Below are positions 51,501 through 59,816 of a stretch of DNA of 64,000 nt, in pieces. Location of the stretch: contig NZ_KI912490.1 in the NCBI RefSeq assembly GCF_000518765.1, positions 447,700 through 511,699 of the forward strand. Direction: 5' to 3'. Both the position numbers and the translations under genes were made by a program. Under the pieces are notes generated by a model, which had not been told where the DNA came from, did not search any database, and worked only from the letters and a program-made list of their open reading frames with translations. The stretch comes from Ruminococcus flavefaciens ATCC 19208 (GTDB lineage: Bacteria; Bacillota; Clostridia; Oscillospirales; Ruminococcaceae). How positions within the stretch are numbered: position 1 is the stretch's first letter; the number at the start of each line of letters is the position of its first letter.

Positions 51501-51553
51501 TGTGCAGGGGCGGATATTATACGCCCGATAAAAAACTAATCACTGTTCACTGT
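51501..51553. repeat. AGGGGCGG palindrome with ACTAATCACTGTTCACTGT tail
   Basis: CAGGGGCGGATA and ACGCCCGATA form a short palindrome, followed by a tail of TAATCACTG type like the one near 61437. It runs into the 3' end of the minus-strand VanZ-like gene and may have set its stop. Confidence 0.55.
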
Positions 51554-52048
51554 GCTGCGTTTTCGGACAATATATGCAATTATCCCAATAATTACGAGCG
51601 ATATCACCATACCTGCGGTCACTCCGCCTGTATCTATCATCATGTCCCTGAATTCGCAGGAACGGCCTTCTACAAATCTCTGGTGAAACTCGTCTGAGGC
51701 TGCATATGCAAAGCCAAATAATATGACTCCTAAGCTCTTCAGTGTGAAGAGCTTTCTTTTTCCGACTGCAAAAGAAGCACAGAAGCCGAGAAGAGTGTAT
51801 ATGGAAAAATGAGCGGTCTTTCGGACTATGAAAGAAGCCTTGCTCCACATTTCCTGCTGTATATCTGGTGCAGCACTGTCGTAATCGCTGTACAGTATTT
51901 TTACAGCGAGCTTTGTAAGAAAACTGCTGGTGTTTGAGGATTTTTTAGCGTCCTGCGCAGAAAGAATGAATATGGTTATCATTACCGCCAAGGTAAGTAT
52001 AATAAATATCCGCCTGCAAATATTCCTGTGTTTCTCTGTTTCCTGCAT
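51536..52048 (-). CDS. VanZ-family membrane protein
   Basis: A 170-residue protein. The frame opens at 52090, but that codon overlaps the -10 box, so ATG 52048 with AAAGGA before it is chosen. It has four to five membrane helices and the fuller VanZ pattern: RKTAHFSIYTLLGFCASF, then SDEFHQRFVEGRSCEFRDMM and DTGGVTAG. It is only distantly like the shorter VanZ protein at 38 kb. Its last codons lie in a repeat. Confidence 0.85.
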   Translation of the reverse strand: MQETEKHRNICRRIFIILTLAVMITIFILSAQDAKKSSNTSSFLTKLAVKILYSDYDSAAPDIQQEMWSKASFIVRKTAHFSIYTLLGFCASFAVGKRKLFTLKSLGVILFGFAYAASDEFHQRFVEGRSCEFRDMMIDTGGVTAGMVISLVIIGIIAYIVRKRSTVNSD

Positions 52049-52081
52049 ATGATTTTTTTCCTTTCGCTTCTTACTGTATAT

Positions 52082-52110
52082 ATTATACAATTATTGCTGA
52101 CTTTTGTAAA
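52082..52110 (-). promoter_or_regulatory. Promoter of the minus-strand VanZ-like gene
   Basis: On the minus strand TTTACA and TATAAT are 17 bases apart, with start near 52075, about 27 bases before the ATG. Confidence 0.7.
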
Positions 52111-52144
52111 GCAGAAGTTTTTCAGAAAAAATTTAAAAAACATC

Positions 52145-52173
52145 TTGTAACCTGAGAAATAAAATGGTATAAT
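52145..52173 (+). promoter_or_regulatory. Promoter of the 445-aa membrane protein
   Basis: TTGTAA and TATAAT spaced by 17 bases, with TGG before TATAAT. It faces away from the VanZ promoter. Confidence 0.7.
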
Positions 52174-52238
52174 ATACTGTGTGTGACTTTATGCCGCATA
52201 GCTTTTACATATATAGAAATGATTATTCGGAGGCAATA

Positions 52239-53576
52239 ATGAAAAAACTATTCGCAAATGTCTGGACAAAGAGAGTAGTAGCTATCATAAGTGTTATATA
52301 TACTTATTTTGTATGCAAGCTCTGCTATTACTCCATCTTTTATGATATCCACGTAAACGACCGCACCTCGCTGTGTCTTTCAATAACGGGAGTCTCGCTT
52401 GCAGCCCTTATAATAATGCTGTATACAAGGCATCAGATACTTACGCGTATATCAAGCTTTATAATAATTCCTGCCATGCTGCCTGTGGTGCTGCTGTATT
52501 TCGGCGAATGGGGACTTATCATACCCATAATAGTAGTGGGAATAGTGATACTGCTCCTTTCGGGCGCTGGAGAGGGCGTTAAGACCGCTCTTGCCACTAT
52601 AATACTCCTTATGTATATTTTCGGTGCACTGGGCTATTTCCTGTTTACATCATTCTTTGTATCTCCTGCAAAGGAGACAGAGGTAGGCAGCGGCGTTTCA
52701 CCGTCAGGCGACTACAGATACAGGATAGTGAACAGTGTCGATACTTCAAACGGAAGCACAGCTATCTATGTTGAGCCGAATACGGCTGATGTAAAGTATT
52801 CCTTTGCAACATTTACCCTAAAAAACATGGAGCGTGTCGTATTCCTTGACAGACCGTCAGATGATGAGATACAGGTAAACTGGTCTACTGAGAGCCGTCA
52901 GGAGATCACAGATCATCTGAATCAGCTTTCCGACAGGATAGAGGTAACAGTTACAGACGCCGAGCTTGAAAGCCTCGGATTTACTTACGACAATAAGCTT
53001 CAGCTCACTAATCTTTCAGCGAGCAGAAAGTTCGCAATAGGTCTTACAGCTTCTGATGTTGACCCTGTTTATATGGATACACTTACTGATGAACAGCTTG
53101 ATTTCTACGGTATAGGAAGAGAAGCAGACGGAAGATACTATATCAAGGAACCTTCTGCCGAGCTTCTTGATGAGATAGACGGCGAGCACGGTAAGAGAGT
53201 TTATTTCAACGAGCTGGATTCAGGTGCTCTCAAAGTATTCAACCGCGAGCAGGTAGACACTGCAACGGGTATCACTCTTTTCAATGTAAAGAAGAACCAT
53301 ACTGTTATGCTGAATACACTTACAGACGAGCAGCTTAAATCTCTCGGAGTTTCTGACAGCGGTGATGTTATGTCGATATCTGTTTACCGCAATCCAAAGA
53401 AGGACGAAGATGAAGAGCAGGCAGAGGGAGCTGAGAATACAGAGAATGCAGATGCAGCCGAGCCGGAGAAAATAACCGTAGCTGAGAACAAGATAGTTTT
53501 CCGCTACTATGTGGCAGAGCTTGAGGATTTCTACGACGTTGATTCAAGACGTATCTCTGTAGAGCTTTTCAATTAA
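52239..53576 (+). CDS. Hypothetical membrane protein with repeated LTDEQL motifs
   Basis: ATG 52239 follows GGAGG; 445 residues. Residues 1-150 hold about five membrane helices; the rest is outside or in the cytoplasm. The soluble part has a beta-rich domain (SPSGDYRYRIVNSVDTSNGS, as in DUF5412-like small domains) and three copies of a motif, VTDAELESLGF, LTDEQLDFYGI and LTDEQLKSLGV, about 50-120 residues apart. An acidic linker follows near residue 390. No known family fits with certainty. Confidence 0.7.
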   Translation: MKKLFANVWTKRVVAIISVIYTYFVCKLCYYSIFYDIHVNDRTSLCLSITGVSLAALIIMLYTRHQILTRISSFIIIPAMLPVVLLYFGEWGLIIPIIVVGIVILLLSGAGEGVKTALATIILLMYIFGALGYFLFTSFFVSPAKETEVGSGVSPSGDYRYRIVNSVDTSNGSTAIYVEPNTADVKYSFATFTLKNMERVVFLDRPSDDEIQVNWSTESRQEITDHLNQLSDRIEVTVTDAELESLGFTYDNKLQLTNLSASRKFAIGLTASDVDPVYMDTLTDEQLDFYGIGREADGRYYIKEPSAELLDEIDGEHGKRVYFNELDSGALKVFNREQVDTATGITLFNVKKNHTVMLNTLTDEQLKSLGVSDSGDVMSISVYRNPKKDEDEEQAEGAENTENADAAEPEKITVAENKIVFRYYVAELEDFYDVDSRRISVELFN

Positions 53577-53780
53577 CAGTAAACGATCAAGGCGTTGCGG
53601 GCGATGATCTAAGATATGATGCTGCCTGCGGCGCCTTATGTTTATAAGTCCGCAAAAGAAGCGCAGAATGTAAAAAAATGAGCAAAAAAGGTCTTGAAAA
53701 TGAACCTTATATAAGATATTATAATTTATAGAATAATGCAGGGCTGTGTCCCTGAAATATATAAAAGGAGTTGCAAATAT

Positions 53781-55304
53781 ATGGCATACGTAATCGGAGT
53801 TGACTGCGGTACAAGCGGTACAAAAACAGTTATTTTTGACGAAAAGGGAAGCGTTATCGCTTCAAAGACCATCGAATATCCTATGTATCAGCCAAAGAAC
53901 GGCTATGCTGAGCAGGAGCCTGCGGACTGGGCAAATGCAATGGTGGATACTATCAAGGCTGTAATGGCTAAGAGCGGTGTCAAGAAGGAAGATGTTAAGG
54001 GTATCGGTATTTCGGGACAGATGCACGGTCTTGTAATGCTTGACAAAGATAATAACGTGCTTCGCCGTTCTATTATCTGGTGCGATCAGAGAACAGCTGC
54101 CGAGGTTGAGGAAATGAACCGTATCGTAGGCAGAGACAAGCTTGTTGAGATAACAGCTAATCCTGCCCTCACAGGCTGGACAGCTGCTAAGATTCTCTGG
54201 GTAAAGAACAATGAGCCCGAGATATACTCAAAGGTAGCTCATATCCTTCTTCCTAAGGACTACCTCAGATTTATCCTTACCGGTGAGTACGCAACAGAAG
54301 TATCAGATGCTTCGGGTATGCAGCTTCTTGACGTTCCGAACCGCAAGTGGTCGGACGAGCTTCTCGGCGCATTTGAGATAGACAAGAACTGGCTTGGCAA
54401 GGTACATGAGAGCTGTGAGGTAACAGGTACTCTTACAAAGAAAATGGCTGAGACACTTGGTCTCTGCGAGGGTACTATAGTAGTAGGCGGCGCAGGAGAC
54501 AATGCCGCTGCTGCTGTGGGTACAGGTGTTGTTGAGGACGGAAAGGCTTTCACAACTATCGGTACTTCGGGCGTTGTATTTGCACATACTTCAAATATAT
54601 CTATCGACAAGAAGGGCAGAGTCCATACCTGTTGTGCTGCTGTTCCTAATACATGGCACGTTATGGGTGTTACACAGGGCGCAGGTCTCTCACTTAAATG
54701 GTTCAGAGACAATTTCTGCATGACAGAGAAGGAAACAGCTAAGCTCATGGGCGTTGATGAGTACTATCTCATGGACAAGCAGGCTGAGACAGTCCCTGTA
54801 GGCGCAAACAGACTTCTTTATCTCCCTTATCTTATGGGCGAGAGAACTCCTCACCTTGATCCTGACGCAAGAGGTGTATTCTTCGGACTTTCAGCTATCC
54901 ACACAAGAAAGGATATGCTCCGTGCAGTAATGGAAGGCGTTACATATTCACTCCGTGACTGCGTTGAAGTATTCCGCGAGATGAACGTAAATGTAAGCGA
55001 CATGATGGCTTGCGGCGGCGGCGGATCATCACCGCTCTGGAGAAGTATGCTTGCTGATCTTTACAACTGCAACGTTAAGACAGTTGCATCTAAGGAAGGT
55101 CCTGCACTTGGTGTTGCTATCCTTGCAAGCGTTGGTGCAGGCATATACAGCAGTGTTCCAGAGGCTTGCGGCGCTATCATCAAGACCGACAAGGTACAGG
55201 CTCCTAAGGCTGAGAACGTTCCCGAGTATGAGAAGTATTATCAGCTCTACAGAGAGATATATCCTGCACTCAAGGTTCAGTACGCTAAGCTTGCAGCACT
55301 GTGA
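53781..55304 (+). CDS. xylB: Xylulokinase
   Basis: ATG 53781 has AAAGGAG at 53764-53770; 507 residues, normal for the family. FGGY features are clear: IGVDCGTSGTKTVIFD (phosphate 1), GISGQMHGLVMLD (substrate), GGAGDNAAAAVGTG with the catalytic Asp, TIGTSGVVFA and GGGGSSPLWRSMLAD. It phosphorylates D-xylulose to xylulose-5-phosphate. No xylA or transporter is in the window. Its stop is shared with the next start. Confidence 0.94.
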   Translation: MAYVIGVDCGTSGTKTVIFDEKGSVIASKTIEYPMYQPKNGYAEQEPADWANAMVDTIKAVMAKSGVKKEDVKGIGISGQMHGLVMLDKDNNVLRRSIIWCDQRTAAEVEEMNRIVGRDKLVEITANPALTGWTAAKILWVKNNEPEIYSKVAHILLPKDYLRFILTGEYATEVSDASGMQLLDVPNRKWSDELLGAFEIDKNWLGKVHESCEVTGTLTKKMAETLGLCEGTIVVGGAGDNAAAAVGTGVVEDGKAFTTIGTSGVVFAHTSNISIDKKGRVHTCCAAVPNTWHVMGVTQGAGLSLKWFRDNFCMTEKETAKLMGVDEYYLMDKQAETVPVGANRLLYLPYLMGERTPHLDPDARGVFFGLSAIHTRKDMLRAVMEGVTYSLRDCVEVFREMNVNVSDMMACGGGGSSPLWRSMLADLYNCNVKTVASKEGPALGVAILASVGAGIYSSVPEACGAIIKTDKVQAPKAENVPEYEKYYQLYREIYPALKVQYAKLAAL

Positions 55305-55801
55305 TAAATACTGAAAGACTTCTGATACGTCCGTTCAGAGAAAGCGATGCGGAAGATGCCTTTGAATGGCGTTCCGACCCTGAGGTTAACAGATTCATGC
55401 CTTATCCCTGCGATGAAAACGTGGCAGACGTAAGGCAAAGGATAAAAGAATGGATCGCGGACAATGATAAGTACGCAATAGTGCTGAAAGATACTGACAA
55501 AGTTATCGGTGACATCAGTCTTGAATGGTCCGAAAAAGATAGGGTGCACGAGATAGGCTACAATTTAAACCGCAGTTACTGGCGAAATGGATATGCTACC
55601 GAAGCAGTCCGCGGACTCATTGACTGGGCATATAATGAGCTCGGAATACATGATTTTACAGCGTTTTACGCTAAAGATAACGGAGCATCGGGAAGAGTCC
55701 TCGAAAAATGCGGCTTCGTACAGGAGTATACGGGACAATATTCCCGTGAAAACGGAAAAATAGTATTTGAGGCACTTTTTGTAAGGCTTCATATTGATTA
55801 A
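55301..55801 (+). CDS. GNAT acetyltransferase, RimJ/RimL type
   Basis: GTG at 55301 overlaps the xylB stop by four bases. The 166 residues show the RimJ-like pattern: TERLLIRPFRESDAEDAFEW, EIGYNLNRSYWRNGYATEAV (acetyl-CoA loop RNGYAT) and NGASGRVLEKCGFV. The usual targets are N-terminal amines of proteins or small amines; the target is unknown. Confidence 0.88.
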   Translation: MINTERLLIRPFRESDAEDAFEWRSDPEVNRFMPYPCDENVADVRQRIKEWIADNDKYAIVLKDTDKVIGDISLEWSEKDRVHEIGYNLNRSYWRNGYATEAVRGLIDWAYNELGIHDFTAFYAKDNGASGRVLEKCGFVQEYTGQYSRENGKIVFEALFVRLHID

Positions 55802-55803
55802 CA

Positions 55804-55828
55804 AAAGGCGGACTTAATGTCCGCCTTT
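55804..55828. terminator. Terminator after the GNAT gene
   Basis: AAAGGCGGAC pairs with GTCCGCCTTT around TTAAT. T-run is three long on either side. Confidence 0.65.
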
Positions 55829-55851
55829 GGAAATTGTGAGGAGATGATAAA

Positions 55852-57912
55852 GTGAACGATCTACAACTGAAAAAAACAGCGGCATGGGCGCGTTCACAGC
55901 TCCTTGCAGATGTTTGCGAAAAAGAGGCATATTGCGGATTTATGAGGCTTTGCGCGATGCTTTATGCAGAGCGCAGTGCAGTTGAAGCTATCATGGGCGA
56001 GCCTGAGAAGCTCCGCAGCGCACTTTTCATTGAAAAGTGCAGGCAGCTCGCTGGATTGTACGGCGGCATTTTTAGTCTTTACGGCGAGCTGCCCGTTCCG
56101 CAGCAGCTTATAGCTGACCGCGGAACAGCTGCGGAGCTTCTGAGCTTGCCTGCTGAGATTTTTTCGGAAGATGATGTGCTGGGCTGGTGTCATCAGTTCT
56201 TTAACGTGCCTTACAGGAACGAGATATCTGTCGGACTTAAAAAGAGCAAAAGACTGAGCACTGAGAAGATCGCACCAGCGACTCAGATATTCACTCCCAA
56301 ATGGGTTGTGCGGTATATGGTGGATAACACGCTGGGGAGATACCTTGCGGAACACGGATATAAGGTGTCGGCAGGGGAGCTTTTCTTACAAAAGGTAATG
56401 AGTCCTGCTGAGAAAGTGCAATTGGAAAATATCAGGTTCACCGACCCCTGCATGGGCAGCGGAAACGTCCTGATTTATGCGTTTGATGTGTTTTTGGAGC
56501 AGTATATCTCACTGGGATATGATGCAAAAATTGCTGCAAATAAAATACTGAAACATAACCTCTTCGGACTTGAAATTGATGAACGTGCAAGGGCTGCCGC
56601 AGAGACAGCCATTCGCATAAAAGCTCGTAGATATGGAGCAGATGAAGTACCTCAGGTGTATGATTTCACAGGCGTAAGTGATACGATTGGCTCACTCCAC
56701 AGTGAAAATGATCTTCCGAAAGGCATCGAAAAGGCAGCAATTATTGGCAGGCTTCTTGGGCAGAAATATGCCGTAGTTGTCACCAATCCCCCCTACCTCG
56801 GCAAGCCTGCAATGAACGAGAAGCTGTCGGCATATGTTAAGAAAAACTTTGCGGATTACGGAGCTGACCTCTTTTCGGCATTCATGGCAAGATGCCTTGA
56901 TATGACAGAACACGACGGATATCTGGGGTTCCTGACTCCTGCAACATGGCTCTTCCTGCAATCTTACGAAAAGCTGCGAAAGCGGATATTTGGAAACTGC
57001 TCATTGCAGACTCTCATTCACTTTGAGTATTCCGCCTTTGAAGCTGCCACAGTTCCGATATGCTCCTTTACAATAAAAAATGCGGCTGAAAGCGGCAGGG
57101 GAGTCTATCTTCGGCTTACCGACTTCAAGGGCGGCATGGAACAGCAGCGAAAAAAGATTGCGGAAGCAATAGGCTCCAAAGCCTGCGATTACAAATTTGA
57201 AGCCGATACTTCGGATTTCCTCGGAATACCATCCGCTCCATGTGCCTACTGGCTTGGACATGATATGCTCAGGGCTTTCGGCGGAACTCCTCTTGGCAGT
57301 ATTGTTGATATAAAAGAAGGGCTTATCTCGGGAGACAATGACCAATTTTTGCGAAAGTGGTACGAAGTTGATAAAAACAGGATAGCTTTTATGAATAGTC
57401 AGAATAAGCGTTGGTATCTTCTAAACAAGGGCGGAGAGTACAGAAAATGGTATGGCAACCGCGAATTCGTGGTAAACTGGGAGAATGACGGCTACGAAAT
57501 AAAGCATTTTTACGACGAAAACGGCAGACTCCGCTCTCGTCCGCAGGGACTGGAGTATAATTTTCGTCCCTCAGTGAGCTGGTCACAGATAACAAGCGGA
57601 GCTTTTTCAGCCAGATATTTCGATGAAAACTTCATGTTTAACGTTGCGGGGACAAGTGCCTTTCCTGAAAATGAGCATCAGCTGCTGATGCTTCTCGGAC
57701 TGCTCAACAGTAAGGTTTCTTCGGAGCTTGCAAAAGTACTCAATCCTACGCTGAATATGAATCCGGGGGACGCAGCAAGACTGCCGATGCCCGAGTCTGA
57801 ACTTTGTGATGAGGATATTGAAGGTATAGTCCGTGAAAACGTTGAAATATGCGTCTCTGACTGGAACAGCTTCGAGACTTCATACGACTTCAACCGCCAT
57901 CCCTTGCTGTGA
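55852..57912 (+). CDS. Orphan PglX-like adenine DNA methyltransferase, C-terminally short
   Basis: GTG 55852 after GAGGAG starts a 686-residue protein. TQIFTPKWVVRYMVDNTLGR (residues 144-163), motif I DPCMGSGN (198-205) and motif IV NPPY (312-315) are those of N6-adenine methyltransferases of the type IIG/PglX kind. It ends in DWNSFETSYDFNRHPLL, a segment that in full-length BREX PglX proteins (about 1,200 residues) is followed by several hundred more residues. No pglZ, brxA/B/C or brxL gene is in the window. It may be a solitary host-marking enzyme, a truncated BREX remnant or a distinct short family. Confidence 0.83.
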   Translation: MNDLQLKKTAAWARSQLLADVCEKEAYCGFMRLCAMLYAERSAVEAIMGEPEKLRSALFIEKCRQLAGLYGGIFSLYGELPVPQQLIADRGTAAELLSLPAEIFSEDDVLGWCHQFFNVPYRNEISVGLKKSKRLSTEKIAPATQIFTPKWVVRYMVDNTLGRYLAEHGYKVSAGELFLQKVMSPAEKVQLENIRFTDPCMGSGNVLIYAFDVFLEQYISLGYDAKIAANKILKHNLFGLEIDERARAAAETAIRIKARRYGADEVPQVYDFTGVSDTIGSLHSENDLPKGIEKAAIIGRLLGQKYAVVVTNPPYLGKPAMNEKLSAYVKKNFADYGADLFSAFMARCLDMTEHDGYLGFLTPATWLFLQSYEKLRKRIFGNCSLQTLIHFEYSAFEAATVPICSFTIKNAAESGRGVYLRLTDFKGGMEQQRKKIAEAIGSKACDYKFEADTSDFLGIPSAPCAYWLGHDMLRAFGGTPLGSIVDIKEGLISGDNDQFLRKWYEVDKNRIAFMNSQNKRWYLLNKGGEYRKWYGNREFVVNWENDGYEIKHFYDENGRLRSRPQGLEYNFRPSVSWSQITSGAFSARYFDENFMFNVAGTSAFPENEHQLLMLLGLLNSKVSSELAKVLNPTLNMNPGDAARLPMPESELCDEDIEGIVRENVEICVSDWNSFETSYDFNRHPLL

Positions 57913-57946
57913 TTGCAGAAAAAGCGGAAATATTTCGCCGTAAACA

Positions 57947-57975
57947 TTGATTTATATGATTTTTTGTGTTATAAT
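57947..57975 (+). promoter_or_regulatory. Promoter of the DtxR-murL-murD2 unit
   Basis: TTGATT and TATAAT are 17 bases apart with an extended TGT. It lies about 60 bases before ATG 58034. Confidence 0.7.
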
Positions 57976-58033
57976 AGTGTAACCGTATATTATCGACATA
58001 AGCATAATATTTATATAGATGAGGAGAATACGA

Positions 58034-58414
58034 ATGGCTATTACCGAAGCAGTTGAAAATTACCTTGAGACTATACTTATACTTTCACAGAAGCAGCCCG
58101 ATGTCCATGCTATCGACATCTGCTCTTATCTCGGCTATTCACGTCCGACTGTCTCTATAATCCTCAAAAAGATGAAGGATGAGGGACTTGTAACGGTTGA
58201 CGATGATAATCACATAAGACTTACTGACGGCGGCAGGATAGTTGCTGAGCGTATCTATGACCGCCATACTGTGCTCACTGATTTCTTTGCTTTTCTCGGA
58301 GTTAAGCGTGATGTGGCTGCTGAAGATGCCTGCAAGATCGAGCACGACCTCTCCGACGAGACTTTCGCGCTGCTTAAAGCGCATTATAAGAAGCTTGCCG
58401 AAGAGCAGAAATAA
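58034..58414 (+). CDS. DtxR/MntR-type metal-dependent repressor
   Basis: ATG 58034 has GAGGAG before it; 126 residues. AITEAVENYLETILIL opens the winged helix, followed by YSRPTVSIILKKMKDEGLV and the dimer and metal part ERIYDRHTVLTDFFAFLGV and CKIEHDLSDETF, with the His and Glu ligands of the ancillary site. No C-terminal SH3 domain, as in MntR. Its gene precedes murL by 19 bases, an odd partner. Confidence 0.9.
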   Translation: MAITEAVENYLETILILSQKQPDVHAIDICSYLGYSRPTVSIILKKMKDEGLVTVDDDNHIRLTDGGRIVAERIYDRHTVLTDFFAFLGVKRDVAAEDACKIEHDLSDETFALLKAHYKKLAEEQK

Positions 58415-58433
58415 GCCTTTTTCGGAGGAACTA

Positions 58434-59816
58434 ATGGGTAAATATGAAAAATTCAGGGAGGAAGCTCCCGTATTCGTATACAAGTCATACAGCATAGAGG
58501 AAACTGCCGATACTGTTGAAATCGGCTATGAATTTGAGTTCCCGGGCTTAGCTAAGTTCACTCCCGGCTGGACTTTCCGCAAGCCTGCGGATATGACAGT
58601 AAATGGTGACCTTACTTTTGAAAGACTTGTTTTCTCGCTTGGTATGGCAGAAGCCGTGAGCTACTGGAAAGCTGCCTGTTCGCCTGTATGCCGCGTAGAG
58701 TGCGGAGAGCTTGACAGCGAGCAGATACAGTGGTGGAAGAAGCTGTGGTTTCTCGGACTTGGCGAGCTTTTCTTCGTAAACGGCATAAAAGCTGATTTTG
58801 AGACCTTTGTGGAGATTGTTCCCACAGGTAGCTTTGACAGTTCACTCAAAGAGACAGACCGTCAGCCCTCAGGCTGTCTTGTGCCTGTTGGCGGCGGAAA
58901 GGACTCAGCACTCACACTTCAGACTCTTGTTGATGCAGGTATGAAGTGCAGATGCTACTCCATAAACAAACGCCGTTCTATAACTGATACGGTTACTACA
59001 GCAGGGCTTTCCGAAGATGCGCTGATAATCTCGCAGCGCCATTTTGACCGTTCACTTATCGAGCTAAACAACAAGGGCTACATCAACGGTCATACGCCAT
59101 TTTCGTCAATAGTTGCTTTTTCGGCTGAAATAACAGCATACCTTAACGGACTTAAATATATCGTTCTCTCCAACGAGTCAAGTGCCAATGAGAGCACTGT
59201 AGTAGGGCAGGACGTAAATCATCAGTATTCCAAGAGCTTTGAATTCGAGCAGGATTTTCACAGCTATGAGGAGAAATATCTCCGCACGGGACAGTACTAT
59301 TTCAGTTTTCTGCGTCCTCTTGCGGAGTTCCAGATAGCTAAGATGTTCGTATCTCACAGGAAGTATCTCCCCATATTCAGGAGCTGCAACCTTGGAAGCA
59401 AGGTATCTCCCGATATATGGTGCGGAGAGTGCCCGAAATGCCTTTTCGTATGCCTGATACTCTCACCCTTCCTCAGTCTTTCCGAGCTCAATGATATATT
59501 CGGCAGGGATATGCTGAATGACGAGAAAATGAAGGAATATTTCATCGAGCTTATCGGACAGTCCGAGCACAAGCCTTTTGAGTGTGTGGGTAGTATCGAC
59601 GAGGTGAATTTGGCTGTTTCACTGGCGATACGCCGACTTGAACAGGAGGGGGAGAAGCTCCCGATGCTGTTTGAGGAATATAAGGTACGCGGACTTTATC
59701 ACCCCGAGAGTATTGATATGCTTAATGAGAAGTGCTGCGGCTCATTCAACGAGCAGAACCTGCTGCCCGAGGAATTCAAAAACATACTGACAAAGGAAAT
59801 GGAGCGTTTGCTGTGA
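58434..59816 (+). CDS. murL: UDP-MurNAc-L-Ala-L-Glu epimerase
   Basis: ATG 58434 has CGGAGG at 58423-58428; a longer frame from 58242 overlaps the repressor and is rejected. The 460 residues carry a PP-loop-type motif VPVGGGKDSALT (Gly153-Ser158), then VLSNESSANESTVVGQDVNH and CNLGSKVSPDIWCGECPKCL. This matches MurL, which epimerises the L-Glu of UDP-MurNAc-dipeptide to D-Glu with ATP, in place of glutamate racemase and ordinary MurD. The overlapping murD-like gene supports it. MurL was first described in Xanthomonas. Confidence 0.85.
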   Translation: MGKYEKFREEAPVFVYKSYSIEETADTVEIGYEFEFPGLAKFTPGWTFRKPADMTVNGDLTFERLVFSLGMAEAVSYWKAACSPVCRVECGELDSEQIQWWKKLWFLGLGELFFVNGIKADFETFVEIVPTGSFDSSLKETDRQPSGCLVPVGGGKDSALTLQTLVDAGMKCRCYSINKRRSITDTVTTAGLSEDALIISQRHFDRSLIELNNKGYINGHTPFSSIVAFSAEITAYLNGLKYIVLSNESSANESTVVGQDVNHQYSKSFEFEQDFHSYEEKYLRTGQYYFSFLRPLAEFQIAKMFVSHRKYLPIFRSCNLGSKVSPDIWCGECPKCLFVCLILSPFLSLSELNDIFGRDMLNDEKMKEYFIELIGQSEHKPFECVGSIDEVNLAVSLAIRRLEQEGEKLPMLFEEYKVRGLYHPESIDMLNEKCCGSFNEQNLLPEEFKNILTKEMERLL

